Source: Phycisphaerae bacterium
GTDB taxonomy: Bacteria > Planctomycetota > Phycisphaerae > Phycisphaerales > SM1A02
Direction: 5' to 3'
Assembly (NCBI GenBank): GCA_002690755.1
Contig: NZFT01000098.1
Span: 1 to 15,019 of the forward strand
DNA length: 15,019 bases
Below, piece by piece: positions 1 through 6,747 of the stretch. The first letter of the stretch is position 1; the number at the start of each line of letters is the position of its first letter. Made by a program: the position numbers and the translations under genes. The notes under the pieces were generated by a model. The model worked only from the letters and a program-made list of their open reading frames with translations, did not search any database and was not told the DNA's origin.

Positions 1-3000
1 CGATCACTTCGAAGGGCGAGGCCATCGAGGGATGGTCCCGCGTCGCCGCCACGCCCGTCGATGACGTGGCACCGGAGGCAGGATGCACCCGCGTGATACC
101 GGGCGATGAACGCACCGGCGACGGGATCACCACCCTCCATCGCGATCGACCAGGGCTCGATCCGCTCGTCGGCCCGCGCGTCCCATTCTCGAGCCATCGC
201 CACGACCTCGGGATCCCCGGAGATCATCGCGGCCTCCCGGACTTCGACCGCCACCGCCGAGGCGAGACCATCCTCAGCGAACGTCTCGGTCGCAAGCGTC
301 CGAATCCGCGCCGCCGCGCGGTCGTCTTCGATTCCCGACAAACCCGTGATCGCTCGCTGTCGTTCGAGCATCGTGCCGCTCCTGGTCGCCTCGAGCAGGG
401 AGTCGATTCCGGCTTCCTGATCACGCTGGAAAAGTTGAGTCCTCGCTTCGGCACGGAGTCCGGGATCCTCACTTTTCAACGACGCGGCGATCGCCGCGTC
501 GATCCGGTCGTCACCGGACCGCGTGAAATGACGAAGGCAGGCGATCCGATCGGCCGAGGACTCGTCAGGACTCAGGACCGTCTCGTACAACGCCGTCGGA
601 TCGAGCGCGACGCCCACGCGGGCCGCGACCGATCGCGCGACCGCGCGGATCTCCGGAAGTTCATCCTCCGCGAGCATCGGAAGGAACCGCCCGTAGGTGG
701 GGCGCAGGGTCGAGAGGGCTCGCGGTGCGTCCTCGACCGGTCGCCACCATCCCAGCACCCGACCCCGCGGTCCGGGCTCGTCGAAGGTCTCGAGCGCGAC
801 CATCGCCTCCCGCCGCACGACGCTCGGAAGTCGACGGTTCGACGCGATGCCCGCGAGGGCCTCCAGCCGCTCGGCGCCTCCGAGCCGAAGATTCGCGCTG
901 ACGATCCGCCGGAGCAATGGTGTCACCGACCCGGGAAGATCGGTGACCGAACTCCCGATCGGCGCTTCAAAGGTGCCGTCCGGTCGGGTCCAGCCCACGG
1001 AGAGATGGTTGCCGCCGCCACCCTGGGCGTGTCGCGCCTCAAGCAGCACGACCTGTCCCGCTTCGAGGTGAATCGGGCCACTCTCCTGGCCGACCTGTTG
1101 ACGCCACGCGTTCGGGCCCGTCCAACCCTTCACGCGGGCGATCACCTCGAGCGAGCCGGGATCCGCGTCGGCGGCGAGTCGCAGGATCGAGGAATCGTCG
1201 CTCGTGATCGCGAAGCGATAGTCACCCGTCTCGGGTGCCCGGATGCGAGACTCCAGTCGGGTCAGGTAGTTCGCACCGCCGTCGTCCACGCCTTCGAAGA
1301 CTCGAATGCGCTCGACGGAATCCGCCACACGATCGAAATCCGCGAGGGTCGCGAGATCCTTGCCGTCGCGATTCGAATCGCATCGACGGATCTCGCGGAG
1401 CACTTCGATCTCGGTCCGGTCGCTCGCGACTCCGGCGTCCGCATGGGTCGCAGCGAGTGATGCCAGTGCGGGCATCGCTTCCGGAACGGGCAGATCGTGG
1501 ATCGCCCGAGCGGCTTCGGCGCGAATCGTCGGCTCGTCGTCGAAGAGAAGCCGTTCGAGATTCGGATCGGCCCAACGACGCATGACGAGCACCGCGGCCC
1601 GTCGCAACGAAGGCGCCGGACTCGCGATCAACTCTTCGACCGCCGCTCGCGCATTGATTCTCGCCAACGCAACCACCCCGGCGTGCCGAAGCCATCGATC
1701 ACGATCGTCGTTCTCGGCCAGCATCGCGATGAGATACGGCGCCACTTCCGGATCACCGATCGCCCCGAGGGACATCGCCGCGTGATAACGAACCCGGGAG
1801 GAGTCGTCGACGAGCGCATCCACCAGCGCGTCCTTTGCGGGCGCATGCGCCGGATCGCCCAGCGTCTTCGCCGCCTGGGTGCGAACCTCCGGGTCCGGGT
1901 CCCGAAGCAAGGCGATGAGGGGGTCCATCGCGGCCGCGGTCCTTCGGTTCCGCGCCGCTTCGATTCTCGCCACCTGCCCCAGTCCCCAGATCGCGTGCAA
2001 TCTTGGAAGGGTGCGGGCTTCGTAACGGGCGACATCCTCGAACGCGGCGACCGCGCGACGTTCCGCGAGTTCCTGCTGGGCCATCCCGCGGATTCGCTGG
2101 TCGTCGCTACCGAGCAGTTCCGCGAGTTCGAAGCGTCCACGGTTCTCGAAGCCCTCGATCGCGATGTTCCGGGCCTCGGTGATTCGAGGATCCGCCATGC
2201 TTTCGGGATTGGAGATGGCGTGCAGCGAACCTCGTTCCGTCGCGCTCCATCCACCACCCCATTCCGAGACGAGCATCCGGCCGTTCCAATCGAAGGCGAC
2301 GTCGGTATTCAGCATGCCCTTCGCGAAGATCCGTGGATTCTCGAGGCGATATCCCGCCCCGTCGGGGACCGGTCGGAAGGTCCAGACCTTGCTGTTCGGA
2401 CGGGACCCGGTGAAGTCGCACATGAAGAAGTGGTCGGCGTACTCGTCCGGAAGGCCCAGACCGGGATAGTGCGCGAAGCCGGACGGGCCGGCCCCCACAT
2501 GCGCGATCGGCGGCAGGGTCCAGTCGGGTCGGAACGACGCGTTCTCGTCGGTGACCACCTCCCAGATGCGCTCCTGCTCCCAGGGGCCGCGGAGGTTGTC
2601 GCCGTCGAGCGACTGGTAGTCCATGGTCCATCCGGTCTCGCCCGCTTCCGCGACGAAGACGATCCGAGCCCGATCGCCGGCATCCGACGTGTTGTCGCCG
2701 GTGAATAGATCACCGACGTCGTTGAACGCGATCTCCTGCGGATTCCGCAGCCCGGTCGCGAAGACCTCGAGATTCGAACCGTCGCGTTCACACCGAAAGA
2801 CCGCGCCCGAGCGGGGATCGGCGAGGATTCGACCGTCGGCCGTCTCGAGGTGATAGCCGCGATCACCGATCGACCAGTAGATCCGGCCGTCCGGTCCGCC
2901 CGCCAGACCATGCAGGTCATGTCCGTACAACGCGAAACGCACTCCGAACCCGGACTGGATCGCCTCCTGTTTCTCGGCGACACCGTCACCATCCGCATCC

Positions 3001-3521
3001 ACGAGTCGCCAGAGGTGGGGGATGTTCGTGTACCAGACCTCGTCACCGATGGTCATCACGCCGGCCCCGATGCCGTCCGCGACGTCGTTGAAGGGGCCCG
3101 CGAAGATCGTCGACGCGTCGTAGACGCCGTCGCCATCGGCATCGATCGATCGGCGGACGCGATCCTCCTTCTCCCGATAGAAGTCCATGCCGTTCGCGCG
3201 CTTGTCCTTCCATTTCTCGAGATAGGCGACGCGGTCCTCGACGGTGACCGCCTGCAGATCGTCCTCGAGCTGCCACGGGCTCGATCGATTGTCCATCGTG
3301 CCGTGATTGGTGCGTTCGGTCTCCGCGACGAGAAGCGTACCGTCCGGATCGATCCAGAAGGCGACCGGATCCTGGATCTGCGGCTCCGTCGCGATCACCT
3401 CGGCCGCGAACCCTTCGGGCACCACGGCCCGGGAAGCCTCGGGCGTCGCGACATCATCGACCATGACGATCGCCGGTGCCGCGGAACCCATGATGAGGGC
3501 TGGAATCACGAATCTCGTCAT
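1..3521 (-). CDS. PVC-type membrane-bound dehydrogenase with HEAT repeats, PA14-like domain and CxxCH heme site (3' end off window)
   Basis: The reading frame is open without a stop from an ATG at 3521 to the left window edge (1173 codons seen); the C-terminus is missing. A GGAG motif 5 nt before the ATG supports this start. Residues 1-22 look like a signal peptide (MTRFVIPALIMGSAAPA then acidic residues), so the protein is probably exported. Residues 33-440 match the planctomycete/verrucomicrobial 'membrane-bound dehydrogenase' beta-propeller family (VPEGFAAEVIATEP, repeated DADGDGV loops, GDRGYHLE, GLRNPQEIAFND). Residues about 480-700 are HEAT-like repeats (LIALLRDPDPEVRTQAAKTL). Residues about 735-865 resemble a PA14 domain (GDYRFAITSDDSS, LSVGWTRPDG). 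A second helical repeat stretch follows, and then C1148-LRC-H1152, a c-type heme site, with GPSLDGLA after it. By family, this is a periplasmic or surface redox enzyme, perhaps acting on sugars; the substrate is unknown. It lies 82 bp downstream of the zinc-ribbon gene on the same strand. Confidence 0.9.
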   Translation of the reverse strand, partial: MTRFVIPALIMGSAAPAIVMVDDVATPEASRAVVPEGFAAEVIATEPQIQDPVAFWIDPDGTLLVAETERTNHGTMDNRSSPWQLEDDLQAVTVEDRVAYLEKWKDKRANGMDFYREKEDRVRRSIDADGDGVYDASTIFAGPFNDVADGIGAGVMTIGDEVWYTNIPHLWRLVDADGDGVAEKQEAIQSGFGVRFALYGHDLHGLAGGPDGRIYWSIGDRGYHLETADGRILADPRSGAVFRCERDGSNLEVFATGLRNPQEIAFNDVGDLFTGDNTSDAGDRARIVFVAEAGETGWTMDYQSLDGDNLRGPWEQERIWEVVTDENASFRPDWTLPPIAHVGAGPSGFAHYPGLGLPDEYADHFFMCDFTGSRPNSKVWTFRPVPDGAGYRLENPRIFAKGMLNTDVAFDWNGRMLVSEWGGGWSATERGSLHAISNPESMADPRITEARNIAIEGFENRGRFELAELLGSDDQRIRGMAQQELAERRAVAAFEDVARYEARTLPRLHAIWGLGQVARIEAARNRRTAAAMDPLIALLRDPDPEVRTQAAKTLGDPAHAPAKDALVDALVDDSSRVRYHAAMSLGAIGDPEVAPYLIAMLAENDDRDRWLRHAGVVALARINARAAVEELIASPAPSLRRAAVLVMRRWADPNLERLLFDDEPTIRAEAARAIHDLPVPEAMPALASLAATHADAGVASDRTEIEVLREIRRCDSNRDGKDLATLADFDRVADSVERIRVFEGVDDGGANYLTRLESRIRAPETGDYRFAITSDDSSILRLAADADPGSLEVIARVKGWTGPNAWRQQVGQESGPIHLEAGQVVLLEARHAQGGGGNHLSVGWTRPDGTFEAPIGSSVTDLPGSVTPLLRRIVSANLRLGGAERLEALAGIASNRRLPSVVRREAMVALETFDEPGPRGRVLGWWRPVEDAPRALSTLRPTYGRFLPMLAEDELPEIRAVARSVAARVGVALDPTALYETVLSPDESSADRIACLRHFTRSGDDRIDAAIAASLKSEDPGLRAEARTQLFQRDQEAGIDSLLEATRSGTMLERQRAITGLSGIEDDRAAARIRTLATETFAEDGLASAVAVEVREAAMISGDPEVVAMAREWDARADERIEPWSIAMEGGDPVAGAFIARYHAGASCLRCHVIDGRGGDAGPSLDGLALRSD

Positions 3522-3603
3522 GACGACTCCGGGGAGCAAGGAACCACCGAGGGTATCCCAGCGGACACCGAATCGATCAGGAAAGAAGCTCCGAGAGGTG
3601 AAT
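3522..3603. other. Intergenic gap between zinc-ribbon and dehydrogenase genes
   Basis: Only the GGAG ribosome binding site at 3527-3530 for the dehydrogenase is evident. No terminator or promoter is visible, so the two leftward genes may be co-transcribed. Confidence 0.5.
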
Positions 3604-4761
3604 TCATCGCGGTGACAGGCTCGCCATCGATCGGATGTCGGATCGCCTGGACGACCCATCGAGCGCGGCGTCGAAGGCCGTGCGTCGCCATTCCGGATCC
3701 GGCCGATACACCGGCTCCGCGTCGAAGGTCGTTCGAAGGTGTGTGAGGATCCTCTCCGGCGTTTCATCCCCCGGCCACGGGCGTTCGAGGATCCTTCGGG
3801 CTTCCTCGAGCCGGCCACGGGCCGCGAGGTTGATCACCAGATCGAGGAGTTCACCGAGCATCGGATCGCCATCCTCCGACCAACTGCGTTCCGCTTGCGC
3901 GAGCATCGCGTCCGGGGGCGCGCGATCGAGACGAGCCGGCATCGGCTGATCCCGGGTCGCCACGAGATCCACGTTCCATTCCAGATCCTGCTTCGGAATC
4001 AGCAGGAACGTCGCGGTATCGGTGGTGGGAAGTCCCCAGTGCCCCGGGACCAGGGGGTCGGTCTGTACGAATCGACGATCCCGACCGTTCTCCAGTTCGA
4101 CGAACCAACCGGCGGGAAGAATCCGTCTGGTATCGATTCGACGAACGCCCGAACGAGTCGCCAGCGAAAGGATCCGGACCCGCCAGCCATCCTCGTCGAT
4201 GCTGCCGTTCGTCTCGAGGACCAGATCCGGTGTGCCGTCGCGATCCACGTCGTCGCCGAGACCGATCCGTCGTCCGGTGACGGGATCCTCGGTGCCGAAG
4301 CGCACGAACCATCCCGACCACTCGTATCGGACGCCCGAAGCGTCGCGGATCCGCGCTCTTCGATCGACACCGGTGACGCGAAGATCATTCGACCGCTCGA
4401 TCGTCGCGATCCAGCCACCGGGCAGATCGACGCGGTCCTCCAGCACCCACGCGGGTCCGAACAGCGATCCAAAGGACCGGGTGGTGGCGTCCTGAATGGA
4501 GAGCACCGAGGTCGCCGCCACGATCAGGAGGCCCGACAGCAGAACACCCCAACGACGAATCGGAAGGTGGAAGTCCTTCTCGTCCGGCGACGAGAATCCG
4601 CATTCGGGACAGGTCCGGGTCTCGAGGGTGGAGAGGTCCGCACGGCACGCGGGGCACCATCGGGTCGCCCCGGTGCGATATCCACGCCAGCCGAGCCAGA
4701 TGATCAGCAGCCCGGAGCATGCGATTCCGAGGTGGATGTAATCGGCGATCTGATCGAACAT
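3604..4761 (-). CDS. Membrane-anchored zinc-ribbon protein of unknown function
   Basis: This is a 385-residue protein if translation begins at the ATG at 4761. The frame stays open to a TTG at 4965, but the extra residues are low in complexity and do not look like protein, so I chose the start just before the first hydrophobic helix. No clear ribosome binding site decides it. Layout: membrane helix at about 9-25, a Cys4 zinc ribbon (C36, C39, C51, C54: CPAC...CPEC), a second membrane helix at about 72-89, then a large extracytoplasmic part. That part contains a D-x-D-x-D-G loop (GDDVDRDGTPDLVLE, about 169-183) like the calcium loops of FG-GAP or dockerin-type repeats, and a helical C-terminal region (about 300-370). 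Zinc ribbons of the CPxC...CPECG type next to a membrane helix are common in Phycisphaerae, but I cannot name a function. It lies upstream of the dehydrogenase on the same strand and could be co-transcribed with it. Confidence 0.7.
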   Translation of the reverse strand: MFDQIADYIHLGIACSGLLIIWLGWRGYRTGATRWCPACRADLSTLETRTCPECGFSSPDEKDFHLPIRRWGVLLSGLLIVAATSVLSIQDATTRSFGSLFGPAWVLEDRVDLPGGWIATIERSNDLRVTGVDRRARIRDASGVRYEWSGWFVRFGTEDPVTGRRIGLGDDVDRDGTPDLVLETNGSIDEDGWRVRILSLATRSGVRRIDTRRILPAGWFVELENGRDRRFVQTDPLVPGHWGLPTTDTATFLLIPKQDLEWNVDLVATRDQPMPARLDRAPPDAMLAQAERSWSEDGDPMLGELLDLVINLAARGRLEEARRILERPWPGDETPERILTHLRTTFDAEPVYRPDPEWRRTAFDAALDGSSRRSDIRSMASLSPR

Positions 4762-5174
4762 GTGAAGCGGCCATCCGAACGTTTGGGCGGGCGATCCCGG
4801 ACCACCGGCTCCACGAACGTTGAGAGAGAATGCTAGCGGAGCAAAGGGGGCGGAGGCACGAATCATCGGTTCTGACGCAAGGAGCCGCGGCCTGGTCGCG
4901 GACCGGTGACGGGACATCCCGCTCGAAGGTGCTCGGAAAGGGTCCGACCCACGCTTTTTGACCAACCATATGTTGAAACGTGTATAAATAATCGCGCCGC
5001 CTCGGATGTTGAACCCGCATCCTTCAAAACGTCATCCGGTACCGTGTACGAACGGGGCTGCAACCAGACGACCGTTCCACGGTTCAAGAACACTGTTTTT
5101 TGCTCGTCTCCAGTTCACGATGACCCGGTACTCGAGCGTTCCGATCCCCAGACCCCTTCGGAGTGATCCTTCTC
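4762..5174. other. Divergent intergenic region
   Basis: This stretch separates the leftward zinc-ribbon gene from the rightward YceI gene. It is AT-richer than its surroundings around 4950-5110. It contains a promoter-like sequence (listed separately), a near-palindrome around CATATG (4967-4972), a 5-bp hairpin ACCGT-TCC-ACGGT followed by GTTCAAGAAC, and a run of six T at 5096-5101. No convincing coding frame was seen apart from a weak N-terminal extension of the leftward gene. If the promoter is real, the YceI gene would have a leader of about 180 nt. Confidence 0.5.
4958..4988 (+). promoter_or_regulatory. Candidate sigma70-type promoter for the YceI gene
   Basis: A TTGACC hexamer (4958-4963) and a TATAAA hexamer (4983-4988) are separated by 19 bp, slightly longer than the ideal 17. 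The site sits in the most AT-rich part of the divergent region and points toward the YceI gene. An imperfect palindrome centred on CATATG lies in the spacer and could be an operator. This is a match by eye only; planctomycete promoters are poorly characterised. Confidence 0.4.
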
Positions 5175-5861
5175 ATGGCCTTCCGCTTCTGCCCTCTCTG
5201 CATCGTCGCCGGCGGCACCCTCCTCGCCGGCCTTGCCGCCACCCCGATGCTCTGCTGCGACGAGGAGCCGTCCACGACGACGCTCGCCTCGACCGCCGTC
5301 GCCCCCGGCGCGAAGGCGACGATGGAACCGCTTCCGGACATGCCCGCCGGCGACTACGACATCGATCCCGTCCATTCGACCGTGCTGTTTCGCGTCCAAC
5401 ACCTCGGCGCCGGGCAGTTCTGGGGTCGTTTCAACGACGTCACCGGAACGATCACCTTCACGCCGGAGAAGGAGGAGCACTTCGCCTTCGACGTGAACGT
5501 CGACCTCGAGAGCGTGGACAGCGGCAATGACAAGCTCGACAGCCATCTCAAGAGTCCGGACTTCTTCAATGCGAAGGAGTTCAAGAACATGACCTTCAAG
5601 AGCACCGAAGTCGAGCGTCTGGGACAGACGGTCTGGGACGTCAGCGGTGATCTCACGATGAACGGCGTCACCAAGCCGGTCCTCGCGGTGATCCGCTTCA
5701 CCGGAACCGCGGATATGCGGGGACGGAAGTGCGGACTCGAGGCCGAGTTCGACATCAAGCGAAGCGACTTCAACCAGACCTGGGGCGTCGAGAACGGCGC
5801 GCTGGGAGACAAGGTCCGGATCATCGTCGGCATGGAAGCCACCAAGGCACCCGACGCCTGA
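5175..5861 (+). CDS. YceI-family secreted lipocalin-like protein
   Basis: The protein has 228 residues from the ATG at 5175, which has GGAG 11 nt upstream. A GTG four codons earlier is possible but would overlap that GGAG. The first 28 residues are a hydrophobic leader (CIVAGGTLLAGLAATPML) ending in two cysteines; it is not a standard lipobox, so Sec export with or without lipidation is possible. After a Thr/Ala-rich linker, residues about 59-224 carry the YceI fold: GDYDIDPVHSTVLFRVQHLG at the start, then SHLKSPDFFNAKEF, GDLTMNGVTKPV and the closing KRSDFNQTWGVENGALGDKV. Known members form a beta-barrel that binds isoprenoid-like lipids such as polyprenyl quinones in the periplasm and are often linked to respiratory or stress functions. 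Binding here is inferred from the family. It appears to be a single-gene unit, since a strong terminator follows. Confidence 0.93.
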   Translation: MAFRFCPLCIVAGGTLLAGLAATPMLCCDEEPSTTTLASTAVAPGAKATMEPLPDMPAGDYDIDPVHSTVLFRVQHLGAGQFWGRFNDVTGTITFTPEKEEHFAFDVNVDLESVDSGNDKLDSHLKSPDFFNAKEFKNMTFKSTEVERLGQTVWDVSGDLTMNGVTKPVLAVIRFTGTADMRGRKCGLEAEFDIKRSDFNQTWGVENGALGDKVRIIVGMEATKAPDA

Positions 5862-5888
5862 CCCCCGACATCCGATCGATCCGAAAGG

Positions 5889-5920
5889 CCCCCGTCGCGT
5901 CGCCGCGGCGGGGGTCTTTT
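5889..5920 (+). terminator. Intrinsic terminator after the YceI gene
   Basis: An 11-bp GC-rich stem (CCCCCGTCGCG at 5889-5899 with CGCGGCGGGGG at 5904-5914, one G-U wobble) encloses a 4-nt loop TCGC and is followed directly by TCTTTT. It starts 27 bp after the YceI stop codon. This is a textbook Rho-independent terminator and separates YceI from the channel gene. Confidence 0.9.
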
Positions 5921-5976
5921 CATCGGAACCCGGGGCCGAATTTGCCAGCGCCGAGGCGATCGGCTCCACCGAGTGG

Positions 5977-6717
5977 ATGCTCGAGCTCTTCTGGTCGGAA
6001 TTCCTCGGTACCGCCGTGCTCGTCCTCCTCGGGAACGCGGTCGTCGCAAGCATCCTCCTGAAGGACTCCAAGGGAGAGGGCGCCGGCTGGCTCGCGATCG
6101 CGACCGGATGGGCGTTCGCGCTCTTCGTCGCCATCTGGGTGGCCGCCAGGAGCAACGCCCATTTGAATCCCGCCGTTTCGATCGGCCTCGCGGCGATCGG
6201 TAATTTCGATGTCGCGAAGGTGCCCGTCTACGTCGCCGCGCAATTCCTCGGCGCCGGCGCGGGGCAGATCCTGGTGATCCTGCACTTCTGGCCGCACTGG
6301 AAGGGGACCCTTGACGGCGACACCAAGCGAGCGTGCTTCTGCACCGCCCCCGCGATCCGCGCCCCGGTCTGGAATGCTGTGGGGGAGGCCATCGCCACCA
6401 TGGTGTTGGTCTTCGGCGTGCTCTCGCTCGGCACCTCGCCCTGGGAACGCAACATCGGTGGGGAAATCACCGACGAATGGTCGTGGTTCGCGTTCGGAAT
6501 CGCAGGTCTGCTCTGGGCGATCGGCATCGGCCTTGGTGGAACGACGGGGTTCGCCATCAACCCCGCCCGTGATCTCGCACCGAGAATCCTTCATGCGATC
6601 CTGCCGATACCCGGCAAGACCCACAGCGACTGGAGTTACGCGTGGGTGCCCGTGATCGGACCGATCATCGGTGGAACGATCGGCGCGATCCTCGCCAAGA
6701 CCTTCGGCTTCTGCTGA
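5977..6717 (+). CDS. MIP-family channel of glycerol-facilitator (GlpF) type
   Basis: A 246-residue inner-membrane protein with the six-helix, two-half-helix pattern of aquaporins. Both NPA boxes are present: N64-P-A in NAHLNPAVS and N195-P-A in GFAINPARD. Aspartate D199 after the second NPA-R marks aquaglyceroporins rather than water-only aquaporins. By alignment with E. coli GlpF, the selectivity-filter residues are also kept: W45 (GlpF W48), F192 (F200) and R198 (R206). It should therefore pass small linear polyols such as glycerol or propanediol; the exact solute is inferred. No clear Shine-Dalgarno precedes the ATG, though the protein start agrees with the family. It lies 56 bp after a terminator, so it must have its own promoter, which I could not identify. 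Its stop is only 30 bp from the fucosidase start, suggesting one transcript. Gene symbol glpF is not assigned because no glycerol kinase gene is nearby. Confidence 0.93.
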   Translation: MLELFWSEFLGTAVLVLLGNAVVASILLKDSKGEGAGWLAIATGWAFALFVAIWVAARSNAHLNPAVSIGLAAIGNFDVAKVPVYVAAQFLGAGAGQILVILHFWPHWKGTLDGDTKRACFCTAPAIRAPVWNAVGEAIATMVLVFGVLSLGTSPWERNIGGEITDEWSWFAFGIAGLLWAIGIGLGGTTGFAINPARDLAPRILHAILPIPGKTHSDWSYAWVPVIGPIIGGTIGAILAKTFGFC

Positions 6718-6747
6718 CGATCGATCGATCCGGCGTAGGATCACGAC

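Noticed and set aside
66..3746. Long plus-strand open frames (66-1460, 1497-2708, 2850-3746)
   Set aside because: They are antisense to the continuous dehydrogenase frame, their translations are Arg-rich and low in complexity, and they match no family; they arise from high GC content.
3739..4836. Plus-strand 365-codon frame opposite the zinc-ribbon gene
   Set aside because: Its translation is Arg/Pro-rich without domains, while the minus strand shows a zinc ribbon, membrane helices and a plausible fold.
5059..5101. ACCGT-TCC-ACGGT hairpin plus T6 as an intrinsic terminator
   Set aside because: The stem is only 5 bp and the T-run begins about 15 nt further on, so it does not fit a terminator.
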